Position numbers and translations under genes: made by a program. Below, one piece after another: positions 8,323 through 17,412 of a stretch of 64,000 bases of DNA (the stretch's first letter is position 1; each line of letters starts with the position of its first letter). The notes under the pieces are model-generated. The model was not told where the DNA came from. It worked only from the letters and a program-made list of their open reading frames with translations, and ran no database searches. Source of the DNA: Sphingobacterium chuzhouense (GTDB lineage: Bacteria > Bacteroidota > Bacteroidia > Sphingobacteriales > Sphingobacteriaceae); assembly GCF_014692525.1 (NCBI RefSeq), contig NZ_JACNYL010000005.1:1-64000 (forward strand), read 5' to 3'.

Positions 8323-8697
8323 ATGGTAAAACGATTAGATGTTACAGATAAAGCGAAAGAGCTGATTCACGAATTAGAAGAAAAACACGGCGAACTGATG
8401 TTCTATCAGGCCGGTGGTTGTTGCGAGGGTACACAACCACAATGTTTTGAAAAAGGTGGTTTTTTCCCCCGAATGAATGACGCCATGATTGGACTGGCAG
8501 AAGGGTTCGAGTTTTGGATAGACCGTGATTTATTTGAATACTGGAAGTATTCTCACTTCACATTGGACGTACTGGATGGGTTCGGTCCGGGTGGGTTCTC
8601 ATTGGAAACACCGCTAGGGAAGACGTTTAAAGTCCACTATCGATTGTTCACCGAGGAAGAATTGAAAGATTTAGCGCCTGTTGTGCGTAGTGAATAG
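8323..8697 (+). CDS. DUF779 domain protein
   Basis: A 124-residue protein starting MVKRLDVTDKAKELIHELEEKHG. The conserved cysteine-rich motif FYQAGGCCEGTQPQCF (about residues 27-42) is the DUF779 hallmark and could bind a metal. The family is often encoded beside AldB/ExaC-type aldehyde dehydrogenases, as here. Its biochemical role is not established. The ATG at 8323 is preferred to one at 8254, because the additional 23 residues look like translated spacer and family members begin at MVKRL-like sequences. Probably cotranscribed with the dehydrogenase. Confidence 0.85.
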   Translation: MVKRLDVTDKAKELIHELEEKHGELMFYQAGGCCEGTQPQCFEKGGFFPRMNDAMIGLAEGFEFWIDRDLFEYWKYSHFTLDVLDGFGPGGFSLETPLGKTFKVHYRLFTEEELKDLAPVVRSE

Positions 8698-8726
8698 AGT
8701 TTGTTTAACGTCTCAGCAGCAGGACT

Positions 8727-9128
8727 CTACTCCAAATCCAATCCTTGCACAACCGGAATAGGCTGTTTGTTATCATCCAACGCCACAAAGGTAAACATCC
8801 CTTGGATAGCCAGTTCCCGACCCTCTTCATACATCTTTTCCAAAAAGACTTCTACTTTGACTTTGACACTTGTCCTTCCTACGCTATGTACACGTGCAAT
8901 AGCCTCGATAATACTTCCATTTGGTATAGCTTTCTCAAAGTCAATCCGATCCGTTGAAACCGTTACCAGACGCTTGCGACAAAACCGCGTCGCCGCCATA
9001 AACGATACTTCGTCCATAATCGCCATGGCCTTCCCTCCAAATAACGTATCGTGATGATTTGTCAAAAAAGGGAACACGGTCGTACAGACCCGTGTTTCTG
9101 ATTCTTCTATTCTTTCTTCTAATGTCAT
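8727..9128 (-). CDS. Acyl-CoA thioesterase (hotdog fold)
   Basis: A 133-residue single hotdog domain. The motif NHHDTLFGGKAMAIMDEVSFMAA (about residues 24-46) aligns with the acyl-CoA hydrolase/YciA group, where the Asp and the glycine-rich helix form the active site; GRTSVKVKVEVF and FTFVALDDNKQPIPV are also characteristic. It would hydrolyse acyl-CoA to free acid and CoA; chain-length preference cannot be predicted. The start at 9128 (MTLEERIEESETRV) avoids running into the preceding MutS-like gene, which ends at 9148. The two genes run in the same direction. Confidence 0.87.
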   Translation of the reverse strand: MTLEERIEESETRVCTTVFPFLTNHHDTLFGGKAMAIMDEVSFMAATRFCRKRLVTVSTDRIDFEKAIPNGSIIEAIARVHSVGRTSVKVKVEVFLEKMYEEGRELAIQGMFTFVALDDNKQPIPVVQGLDLE

Positions 9129-9147
9129 TGTATCAAGATAACTGATA

Positions 9148-10953
9148 TCAAGTAGATTCCACATCAATTCCAATACCTTTCAACAATAACGATGCGTTGA
9201 AAATGGTACAGCGTCCATGTTTTAATTTATAATCAAAAAGCATCTCTCCTTCTTCTACACGAATATCGAAATGATAATTTTGCACCTTCCCTACATTTTC
9301 CTCTTCAAGTGACGCCAATTGCAAATCATGTGTAGCCACCATTCCTTTACCTTCCATTGCAATCAGTTTACGGATAATGGCTCGGGATCCCAGATATTTA
9401 TCTACCGAGTTAGTTCCACGCAACATCTCATCAATAAGAAAAAAACTGTCTGTATTCTGTTTTACTGTGTCTAATATAAACTTCATCCTATCCAATTCTG
9501 CTTTAAAAGTAGATGTACTTTCATTTAAAGAATCTCTGATCCGCATATACGAGATAAGGTTATATATAGGCAATTTAAATGTAGCGGCACATGTTACAGC
9601 TCCTGCGTATGCCAAAACCGCATTAATACCAATGGTTCGAAGAAAGGTACTCTTGCCTGCCATATTCGATCCCGTAATCAGAGCAATATGATGATGCTCA
9701 TTACGATAGTCATTCGCTACAGATTGCGCTACCGGAATTAACGGATGCGCAATTTCCACTGCCAAAATTTTGTCTTCCGCCGTACTGCTTAATAATTCGG
9801 GAGTCGTCCAAGAAGGATGGTTGCGCTTTAATATCGCCAATGAGTTTAGTGCTTCAAATTCCGCAATAACATCAAATGCTTCCAGAATATCTGCTTCGTA
9901 CTTCGATTTCCACTGCACAATCTTCATCACGTATTTAAAATCCCACAGCAAAATAATATTGAGGATTGCGCCCATGAGCATATTATTTCGTGCATCTAGA
10001 TTGTTGATAAGTTTTGACAGTTCCCGAAAGGCATCAGACAGTGGCATCCCTTCAACGCCTAATTGTTGTTGCAGCCGTTGATTTTCTGTCGCAACAAATA
10101 CTTTCGTTTCTATCAAGGCCAATCCTTCCGCATAGGCTGCCAAAATTTGCCCTACTTTATCTATCCTACTGGAAAACAAACCTACTTTGCCCGCCAATCC
10201 TAATGTCCAAAACAAATGTATTAATCCCAATAACAACAATCCCGTCCATATAGGTGTCACAAACAGCGAAAATAACACACCCGCAAGTAAGATAAAAGGA
10301 GCGGCAGGTACGTACAAGCGCATAAATGCATTACCAAATGCTAAACTAGATCCCTCAAAATAACGCAACAAAAAGGTTTTCACTTCTATTTTCTGATAGA
10401 CATTGAACAAGAGCCTAGACTGGAAGTTTTGACTCCAGTCTAAATCTTCGGCTATCTCCGCTATTGCTCTTTGCCTGTCTTCTATTTCCTGCTTCGTAGA
10501 CGCATGTTTTAACCAATTGGCTAATTTAACTATGCCTAAAGCCGTCGCACACCGATTGACCAATGAAAACAAAGAAAATTGGCCGAAAACATCTAAATCT
10601 GATGTATAAGGATGGCGACCATCTTCAAAATTTGCACCGTCGCTATAAAGTGTCTGACGGGTATCCCGCAACGTTATTTCATTTTCATTAACCTTTAAAA
10701 AAGCCTCTGCCTCGGCATGTTGTTTTTCCAACTTACTCTGCCGTCGTATTAGAAACGCAAACAGGAATACTATGGCCAAAACAGCTAATAATAACAACGA
10801 AAGATTTTCCTGTTGAACCAGATAAAATAATAAACCTCCGCCTCCGATTATGACAAATAAACGGGCAAAACTATTTTGATTTATCGATTTATGCAGACGC
10901 TGAATTTCTTCCTTCGCCCTTTGAATACGCTCTTGATATTTATTATAGATCAT
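9148..10953 (-). CDS. Membrane-anchored MutS-family ATPase
   Basis: A 601-residue protein with the ATPase (domain V) of MutS at its C terminus: Walker A GSNMAGKSTFLRT with Lys434, Walker B-like FFLIDEMLRGTNS, and the ATHD switch region (VATHDLQLASLEE). It lacks the N-terminal mismatch-binding domain of MutS. Instead there are hydrophobic segments at about residues 28-45, 50-68 and 213-255, preceded by a coiled-coil-like basic N terminus. Such MutS-like proteins are common in Bacteroidota but have no settled function; a role in mismatch repair should not be assumed. It is about nineteen bases upstream of the thioesterase gene. Confidence 0.85.
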   Translation of the reverse strand: MIYNKYQERIQRAKEEIQRLHKSINQNSFARLFVIIGGGGLLFYLVQQENLSLLLLAVLAIVFLFAFLIRRQSKLEKQHAEAEAFLKVNENEITLRDTRQTLYSDGANFEDGRHPYTSDLDVFGQFSLFSLVNRCATALGIVKLANWLKHASTKQEIEDRQRAIAEIAEDLDWSQNFQSRLLFNVYQKIEVKTFLLRYFEGSSLAFGNAFMRLYVPAAPFILLAGVLFSLFVTPIWTGLLLLGLIHLFWTLGLAGKVGLFSSRIDKVGQILAAYAEGLALIETKVFVATENQRLQQQLGVEGMPLSDAFRELSKLINNLDARNNMLMGAILNIILLWDFKYVMKIVQWKSKYEADILEAFDVIAEFEALNSLAILKRNHPSWTTPELLSSTAEDKILAVEIAHPLIPVAQSVANDYRNEHHHIALITGSNMAGKSTFLRTIGINAVLAYAGAVTCAATFKLPIYNLISYMRIRDSLNESTSTFKAELDRMKFILDTVKQNTDSFFLIDEMLRGTNSVDKYLGSRAIIRKLIAMEGKGMVATHDLQLASLEEENVGKVQNYHFDIRVEEGEMLFDYKLKHGRCTIFNASLLLKGIGIDVEST

Positions 10954-10976
10954 TCTTATTAATACTTCTTACCATT

Positions 10977-11633
10977 CTACCAAGCTTGGTCTCCTACTAA
11001 TGGAACAAAACGGAATGTATCCAGTTCTATACGTTCAAAGTCATTTTCCCCTACACGCAGAATAGTGACCATTTTCTGAGATTTCTCATCCCCTACCGGA
11101 ATAACCAACAGCCCTCCGTATTTCAATTGTTTTAACATGACTTCGGGTACAAATGGGGCTCCTGCAGTAACAATAATTTTATCATACGGGGCATGTTCCG
11201 GGACACCTCGAGAACCGTCCCCTAAAAAAAAATGGGGGGTATATCCCATATAAGGTAGCACTTGAATGGTTCGACGGTATAAATTTTCCTGGCGCTCAAT
11301 GGTGTATACATCCGCTCCTAATTCCATCAAAATACAAGTTTGATATCCCGATCCTGTCCCAATTTCCAATATTTTATCTCCTTTTTTGACATGGAGCAAT
11401 TCGGATTGATAAGCAACTGTATACGGTTGCGAGATGGTTTGACCGTCACCTATGGGAAACGCAATATCTCGATAGGCCTGATTCCAGAAGGTTTCATCAA
11501 AGAAAAAATGACGAGGCACTTTTCCGATAGCCTGCAATACACGCTTATCCTCTATTCCTCGCTTTTCCAAATGTTTTACGAGTTGTTTTCTCGCGCCTCT
11601 TTCCCGGTAGTTGTCTACAAACTTATAAGCCAT
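10977..11633 (-). CDS. pcm: Protein-L-isoaspartate O-methyltransferase
   Basis: The enzyme methylates L-isoaspartyl residues in damaged proteins with S-adenosylmethionine, starting their repair. The 218-residue product has the family start VKHLEKRGIEDKRVLQAIGKVPRHFF, the substrate loop IGDGQTISQPYTVA, and the SAM-binding ILEIGTGSGYQTCIL, then YDKIIVTAGAP and LLVIPVGD. Full length. A TATTTTTG -7 box on the minus strand (11641-11648) lies only about eight bases before the ATG, suggesting a nearly leaderless transcript if it is used. Confidence 0.95.
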   Translation of the reverse strand: MAYKFVDNYRERGARKQLVKHLEKRGIEDKRVLQAIGKVPRHFFFDETFWNQAYRDIAFPIGDGQTISQPYTVAYQSELLHVKKGDKILEIGTGSGYQTCILMELGADVYTIERQENLYRRTIQVLPYMGYTPHFFLGDGSRGVPEHAPYDKIIVTAGAPFVPEVMLKQLKYGGLLVIPVGDEKSQKMVTILRVGENDFERIELDTFRFVPLVGDQAW

Positions 11634-11792
11634 TATACCCCAAAAATACCATTGTTAATAGACATTTCGTGTATTAAAGTGCAAAATGTTTAAGTTCAAT
11701 ACGATAAAAAAACGTAGTTTCGTTATATTCGCAGCATAACCGTTTCTAAATATATTGGATAAATTGAGATAAAACATATTAAATTAAAAACC

Positions 11793-12644
11793 ATGAGGAA
11801 ATCCTTTCTTTTATTATTCACCGTATTCATACAGTTGGTCACTATTGCGCAAGTGTCACCTAAAGACGACGATGTCATCAAAATTTTAGCCATAGGCAAT
11901 AGCTTCTCAGAAGATGGCATTGAGAATTACTTGCATGATTTAGGATCAAACACAGGAAAAAAGATGGTCATCGGTAATCTTTATATTGGTGGTGCACCCT
12001 TGTCCTTACACGTAACGAACGCTAATGAAAACGCGGAGAAATACCAGTACCGCAAAACTGGGCTTGACGGTAAAAAGATGACAACAAAGGATGTCAGTAT
12101 CTCACAAGCACTAAGTGATGAAAACTGGGATTATATAAGTTTCCAACAGGCTAGTCCACTTTCTGGCAAGTACGATGTTGTTATGAAGAGCCTACCCGAG
12201 CTTGTCAGCTATGTAAGAGCAAAAGTAAGTCCCGAAACACAATTTGTTTATCATCAGACTTGGGCTTATCAACATGATTCGGACCATAAAGGTTTCGCAA
12301 ACTATGATCGTGACCAGTTGACAATGTACAAGGCGATTGCTGATGTCTCCAAGAAAGTATCTAAACTAGGTGATTTTAAATATATTATTCCTGCCGGTAC
12401 GGCGATTCAGAATGCACGAACGAGCTCTATGGGTGATACCTTCACCCGTGATGGTTATCATCTACAATTAGATTATGGTCGTTTTACTGCCGCATGTACA
12501 TGGTATGAAAAAATCTTTGGTGAAGATGTCCGTAAAAACTCTTATAAGCCAGAGAAAGTAACGGAATTACAAGCAAAAATAGCGAAAGAAGCAGCTCATA
12601 AAGCGATCAAGAAACCGTATAAGGTTTCTAAAGTTAAATTGTGA
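11793..12644 (+). CDS. Secreted DUF4886 protein (SGNH-like fold)
   Basis: A 283-residue protein with a signal peptide (MRKSFLLLFTVFIQLVTIAQ). The mature start contains ILAIGNSFSEDGIENYLHDL, the DUF4886 hallmark, in which the Ser after GN resembles the SGNH-hydrolase nucleophile; DGYHLQLDYGR near residue 222 provides a matching Asp-x-x-His. The family is found in Bacteroidota and often annotated only as DUF4886; esterase activity on a glycan or lipid is plausible but not proven. Monocistronic, followed by a strong bidirectional terminator. Confidence 0.82.
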   Translation: MRKSFLLLFTVFIQLVTIAQVSPKDDDVIKILAIGNSFSEDGIENYLHDLGSNTGKKMVIGNLYIGGAPLSLHVTNANENAEKYQYRKTGLDGKKMTTKDVSISQALSDENWDYISFQQASPLSGKYDVVMKSLPELVSYVRAKVSPETQFVYHQTWAYQHDSDHKGFANYDRDQLTMYKAIADVSKKVSKLGDFKYIIPAGTAIQNARTSSMGDTFTRDGYHLQLDYGRFTAACTWYEKIFGEDVRKNSYKPEKVTELQAKIAKEAAHKAIKKPYKVSKVKL

Positions 12645-12651
12645 GAATGTA

Positions 12652-12681
12652 TCTAAAAGCTGGTAATTGCCAGCTTTTAGA
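12652..12681. terminator. Bidirectional terminator, DUF4886 gene / DUF4954 gene
   Basis: A perfect 12-bp inverted repeat, TCTAAAAGCTGG (12652-12663) and CCAGCTTTTAGA (12670-12681), with a six-base loop between two convergent genes. The T-run is inside the stem rather than after it. Confidence 0.75.
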
Positions 12682-12696
12682 CACGTATCCTTAAGA

Positions 12697-14886
12697 TCAA
12701 TCAACCACGGACAAGGAATCCAGGATCTTTTTTACAGATTGTTCAAAATCAAGAAGTCCGTTACGTTCTTTATTGATAAAGTCGTTATCTTTCAAATGGC
12801 CAACGACTTCTTCCATTTCTTCATAGGAATCATAGACCATTTGCTTAAATGGGTTTTGATAATCTTTAGAACGCGAACCTTCGATCTCCGTAAAAATCCA
12901 GCGGCGGGTTTCCAGCGCTTCTTCCATCAGTTCCTTCATAAATTGATCATCCCAAAATGACAGATTTCTATCTGTAACCTCCGCCAACGAAGCAATGGCA
13001 TGGTTAAACTTGTCTTCTATATATACATCACTCCAAGCATGATAACGAGCGTGTGCATCCTTCCACGACGAAATCTTGTTATTGCGAATATCCGTTAATA
13101 AGGTATCCAGTTTTGTTTTTGGCACCAACTGCCCGCCGATGTTTTCAAACAAACTGCGTGTCGTTGGAATGGAAGAGATAAGTGTCTGCAAATCGGCAAG
13201 TGAAGATTTTTCCAAAAAAGTGATTATCTCCGTCACAGCATAATAGCGAATCATTCGCTGATACGTCAGATAGGCTTCTTTGGGTTTGGCCAATACCACC
13301 TTTCTTCTGGAAAACTCCACGTTGTCCAACAAAATATCTTTTCCTGCGAGCTGCTCATCAGACAATAATATACGCTTGCCCAAGTCTTGTAGGTCTGACG
13401 CCGTGTTTTCATCACTATAAGCTTTGCCGACAGCCTTTTCAATTTCTGCGAGTGCATCAAACATTTCATTCACCGTGTCTGGTGCCAATACGTCATACTC
13501 GATATATTGATTTTTGAATTTTCTTTTGTCGCGGGATTGGAACTTCGATGTATTACGCATCATGGCGTACATATTATATAAAAACCAATACGCTGGCAAT
13601 ACAATCAAACGATTGGTGTCCACTTCATTACTTACCAAACAGAAAGGAAAACGGATATTCAATTCATGCAGAAAATCTCCTTTTACGATCAGTGTATACG
13701 ATGCAAAACGAGAATTATGTTTTAGGCTGACGCATAGACCTGGCCAAAACCCACGTCCGGCAATGATTTCACCATCCGCTGCTCTGGAATTATGGTTAGA
13801 TCCTACGGTAGCACCTGCCGCCATATTACTCTGCCCTTTCACTAGCGCTGCGCAAAGGAACGAATTGTTGTGATGTTGTTCGTGTGCCGGAAAAATCAAT
13901 GAATTTAAAACCTCACAGCAGGAAATAGTGGAATTATCTCCTAAAAAGGAATTAATCAACCGGGCACCATATTTTAGTTGGGAATTGGAGGACAAGATAA
14001 AACGAACAGCCTTAACTCCGTAGAAGATACGACACCCATACCCGATAATACCATTTACCAGTTCACACCCCTCTCCTATTTGTGTATACGATTCTGCCGA
14101 CGAATTAACAGTTAGGTTCTTCAGCTTATTTACTCCCTTTACATAAGCATGTGAACCCATTTTTATATCTTTAATAGTATGGGTATTCTTGACCACAGAA
14201 TGATGACCAATCTCACTATAAAAACCATGATGTGGCGAAAACTGTGTTTCCATCATTTCTTGAAAACGGCCTTGCAATTCCTGATCATCTCTATAGCGGG
14301 ACCACAAATAAACATCACCTGCCTGCATTCCATCAAAAGGTAATACGGAACGACCTCCATTTTCATTACAGAGCTCGAGGCGAATCCGACGTTCTTCGAC
14401 ATCATCCGTTTTTAGAATACCATTCCCAAATTTGGCGCTACTGCTGGTTTCCATTTCACTGATATTGGCTAACATCACTTCGTCACCAATAATAAAATGA
14501 GCCATATAACGCACATTATGAATAGCTACAACGCTTCCAAAATCACTACTGACAATGGTAGAATTATAAATGCCGCAAGGCAAACGGAGATCTCGAAAAT
14601 TGAGATAGACATCGTCCATATCGCCTATACGGACAAGTCCGTAAAATTTGGAATGTTGAATTTGCTCGGGAATAAACTTATCGGTGACCAAAACATGACT
14701 CCAATTATTGGAATAGTTATCATTTCTGACCAGAATTTTAATTTCTTCCTGTGTCAGATTTCGGAACTTCCCATTATCAGGGAACTGTTGATTACGAAAA
14801 TAATATTCGTCACCATGTTGCAGGTAGGCTTCAGGAATAAAATGGTATCCTAAATCAGCCAGTTTTTCTTTTATTATCTTTGACAT
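12697..14886 (-). CDS. DUF4954 left-handed beta-helix protein
   Basis: A 729-residue cytoplasmic protein. Residues about 100-400 are rich in hexapeptide-like repeats (for example IGDEVMLANISEM, KMGSHAYVKGV, IGEGCELVNGIIGYGCRI, AGATVGSNHN), which build a left-handed beta-helix as in sugar-nucleotide acyl- and nucleotidyltransferases. The C-terminal third is helical and charged. It matches the DUF4954 family of Bacteroidota, of unknown function. Its ATG is five bases past the glmS stop, so it is cotranscribed with glmS; an activity on amino-sugar nucleotides is an inference from that pairing and from the fold. Confidence 0.8.
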   Translation of the reverse strand: MSKIIKEKLADLGYHFIPEAYLQHGDEYYFRNQQFPDNGKFRNLTQEEIKILVRNDNYSNNWSHVLVTDKFIPEQIQHSKFYGLVRIGDMDDVYLNFRDLRLPCGIYNSTIVSSDFGSVVAIHNVRYMAHFIIGDEVMLANISEMETSSSAKFGNGILKTDDVEERRIRLELCNENGGRSVLPFDGMQAGDVYLWSRYRDDQELQGRFQEMMETQFSPHHGFYSEIGHHSVVKNTHTIKDIKMGSHAYVKGVNKLKNLTVNSSAESYTQIGEGCELVNGIIGYGCRIFYGVKAVRFILSSNSQLKYGARLINSFLGDNSTISCCEVLNSLIFPAHEQHHNNSFLCAALVKGQSNMAAGATVGSNHNSRAADGEIIAGRGFWPGLCVSLKHNSRFASYTLIVKGDFLHELNIRFPFCLVSNEVDTNRLIVLPAYWFLYNMYAMMRNTSKFQSRDKRKFKNQYIEYDVLAPDTVNEMFDALAEIEKAVGKAYSDENTASDLQDLGKRILLSDEQLAGKDILLDNVEFSRRKVVLAKPKEAYLTYQRMIRYYAVTEIITFLEKSSLADLQTLISSIPTTRSLFENIGGQLVPKTKLDTLLTDIRNNKISSWKDAHARYHAWSDVYIEDKFNHAIASLAEVTDRNLSFWDDQFMKELMEEALETRRWIFTEIEGSRSKDYQNPFKQMVYDSYEEMEEVVGHLKDNDFINKERNGLLDFEQSVKKILDSLSVVD

Positions 14887-14891
14887 ACCTC

Positions 14892-16733
14892 CTATTCAAC
14901 AGTTACCGATTTCGCCAGATTTCTTGGTTTATCTACATCTAGCCCTCTATTTATACCAATATAATAGGACAGAAGCTGTAATGGAACTACCGATAAAATA
15001 GGTGCGATTATTTCATGCACTTGTGGCACAAACATCACGTCGTCCGCTAACTCCGCAGCAACGTTATCACCTTGGGATACCACAGCAATTACTTTTCCTT
15101 TTCGCGCTTTAATTTCCTGGATATTGCTGATTATCTTTTCATGATAACTATCTTTTGTTGCAACAAAAACCACGGGCAGTTGTTCATCAACCAAAGCAAT
15201 AGGTCCGTGTTTCATTTCCGCTGCAGGATATCCTTCTGCGTGGATGTAGGAAACCTCTTTCAACTTTAAAGCTCCTTCCAACGCAATCGGGAAGTTATAT
15301 CCCCTTCCTAAATAAAGAAAGTCTTTTGCGTCACTATACTTCTCTGCAATCTCTTGTATGCCTTCAACTTGGTCGTCTAGTATTTCCTTTACGTATTCCG
15401 GAACTTTTGCCAGATCGGCTAATAATCTATTAAACAGTGTCGCGTCGATATTTCCTTTTAATTGGGCAACTTTCAGTGCAATTAAATAGAGTACAGCCAA
15501 TTGTGCGGTAAATGCTTTGGTACTGGCAACACCTATTTCAGGTCCGGCGTGTGTATAAGCGCCAGCATCGGATATCCTCGCGATGGACGATCCTACCACA
15601 TTAACCAATCCGAAAATAGTAGCCCCCTGCTTTTTCGCATTTTCCAATGCTACGAGTGTATCGGCCGTTTCTCCACTTTGGGAAATTGCAATGATGACAT
15701 CCTGGTCCGTTATAATAGGGTTTCTGTACCTAAACTCAGATGCATACTCCACCTCTACATTGATGCGGCATAATTCTTCAATAACATATTCTGCCAGTAA
15801 TCCCGCGTGCCAACTTGTTCCGCAAGCAACGATAATAATACGGTTGGCTTGCAATAACTTGTCAGTAATCTTGTCGACACCACTTAAAGTAATGGATGAG
15901 TGTTCAGCATCCATACGACCGCGCAATGAATCAAAAATAGTTTGGGGTTGTTCGAAAATTTCTTTTAGCATAAAATGGTCGAAACCACCTTTTTCGATTG
16001 CGGCCAACTCCATATCTAGTTTCTGCACGAAAGGCGTAATCCGTTCATTTCCCAGATTTTTTAAAATTAACTCATCTGGACGTACAATTGCCAATTCGTA
16101 ATCATTAATATAGACCACTTCTTTTGTATAAGCTAGCATGGGTGAAGCATCAGATCCCAAATAGTGCGCATTCTCTCCTATTCCTATAACTAATGGGCTT
16201 CCTTTTCGAGCCGCAATAATAGTATCTGGTAAATCGTTGTCCAATAATAAAATCACATAGGCTCCTACAACTCTTTTCAACGCGATTCTCACCGCTTCTT
16301 CCAACGAACATTCATTGTTGATTTTAATATCTTCAATAAAATTTACTAGCACTTCCGAATCGGTATCACTTTTAAACGTATAGCCTTTCTGAAGAAGCTC
16401 GTTCTTTAGCTGTGCATAGTTTTCGATGATACCGTTATGTATCATGGCGATATTTCCCGAATTGGAAGAATGGGGATGGGCATTTCTGTCAGACGGCTCC
16501 CCGTGCGTTGCCCAACGTGTATGCCCAATCCCTATTGTTGCTTGGATATTTTTTCCGTAAACGGATTCTTCCAAAGCAGATACCTTTCCCTCTTTTTTAT
16601 AAACTTTAATTGAATTTCCGGTATGTAAGGCGACACCTGCGCTATCGTAACCTCTATATTCTAATTTTTTTAATCCGTCAATAAGTACCGGATATGCTAG
16701 GTTGCTACCTACGTAACCAACGATTCCACACAT
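14892..16733 (-). CDS. glmS: Glutamine-fructose-6-phosphate aminotransferase (isomerizing)
   Basis: GlmS makes glucosamine 6-phosphate, the entry point to peptidoglycan and lipopolysaccharide amino sugars. The 613-residue product begins MCGIVGYVG, where Cys2 is the glutaminase nucleophile after loss of Met1; the glutaminase domain covers about residues 2-220 (GHTRWATHGEPSDRNAHPH, AMIHNGIIENY). Two SIS domains follow, with ACGTSWHAG, ISQSGETADT and GRGYNFPIALEGALKLKEV. The C terminus ends PRNLAKSVTVE, carrying the conserved Lys. Full length. No glmS-type ribozyme or long structured leader is seen in the 150 bases upstream. Confidence 0.97.
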   Translation of the reverse strand: MCGIVGYVGSNLAYPVLIDGLKKLEYRGYDSAGVALHTGNSIKVYKKEGKVSALEESVYGKNIQATIGIGHTRWATHGEPSDRNAHPHSSNSGNIAMIHNGIIENYAQLKNELLQKGYTFKSDTDSEVLVNFIEDIKINNECSLEEAVRIALKRVVGAYVILLLDNDLPDTIIAARKGSPLVIGIGENAHYLGSDASPMLAYTKEVVYINDYELAIVRPDELILKNLGNERITPFVQKLDMELAAIEKGGFDHFMLKEIFEQPQTIFDSLRGRMDAEHSSITLSGVDKITDKLLQANRIIIVACGTSWHAGLLAEYVIEELCRINVEVEYASEFRYRNPIITDQDVIIAISQSGETADTLVALENAKKQGATIFGLVNVVGSSIARISDAGAYTHAGPEIGVASTKAFTAQLAVLYLIALKVAQLKGNIDATLFNRLLADLAKVPEYVKEILDDQVEGIQEIAEKYSDAKDFLYLGRGYNFPIALEGALKLKEVSYIHAEGYPAAEMKHGPIALVDEQLPVVFVATKDSYHEKIISNIQEIKARKGKVIAVVSQGDNVAAELADDVMFVPQVHEIIAPILSVVPLQLLSYYIGINRGLDVDKPRNLAKSVTVE

Positions 16734-16884
16734 AATTTTTCAATAGTTTTATTTTAAACAGGGCGTAAATATAAAAAAATTACTAATGCAATCGATTGAT
16801 TAACGATTTTTTAACGAAAAAATATTCGGAACGTAGTATTTCCGCTTTTTATCAGAAACAAGATAGATTCTATTTTCTTTGAAT

Positions 16885-17322
16885 TTACTCTTTAAATTTC
16901 TTCTTTAATGCCCGGACGAACTTTTTCACCACAGCATTCGCCGCATTGAAACCATTTGTCCCATTCGGACTTGCTTTATATTGAGAAGATTCCCACAGAA
17001 CATCTCCACTTTTATCGGTAATTTGAGCGATCAAACTATAAGATGTACCTCCCCATGAGGTAAGCGTCACCCCCTTTGAAGTTTTAATATCGACTTTAAG
17101 CACAAAATCTGCCTCGTCTTTAGTCGACTTTACTTCCCAGTACGACCAATCTTTTAAATCATCAACCAGCTTATCTGCTGCATTGATAGCATCTTCGTTT
17201 TTTGATACGCCGACTACGTAAACTTTGCTATCTTTTTTTGTTACAGTTGCCAGTTCTTGTGAAATCCCTACATAAGGTAAAGAAAACAGAAAAACCATGA
17301 GAATAAATAGACTGTTTTTCAT
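16885..17322 (-). CDS. Small secreted protein of unknown function
   Basis: A 145-residue protein with a clear signal peptide (MKNSLFILMVFLFSLPYVGISQ) and a mature domain of about 123 residues with alternating strands and helices. It contains DAINAADKLVDDLKDWSYWEV and DKSGDVLWESSQYKASPNGTNGF, and ends in a basic helix (VVKKFVRALKKKFKE). I do not recognise a specific family. The pattern (small strand-rich domain, GDVLWES segment) resembles periplasmic proteins with a DUF4136-like or LptE-like fold, but this is only an impression. It lies alone between glmS and the DUF1501 gene. Confidence 0.7.
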   Translation of the reverse strand: MKNSLFILMVFLFSLPYVGISQELATVTKKDSKVYVVGVSKNEDAINAADKLVDDLKDWSYWEVKSTKDEADFVLKVDIKTSKGVTLTSWGGTSYSLIAQITDKSGDVLWESSQYKASPNGTNGFNAANAVVKKFVRALKKKFKE

Positions 17323-17412
17323 GACAATGATTATTAAATTTTTACACGTAAAATTAATAGATCAAAGAAATCGTATCAATCCACGAAAACCATGAATATG
17401 AGGAAAGTCTGC

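Noticed and set aside
16734..16884. A glmS ribozyme or amino-sugar riboswitch upstream of glmS
   Set aside because: The upstream stretch is short, AT-rich and shows no conserved core or stable multi-stem fold.
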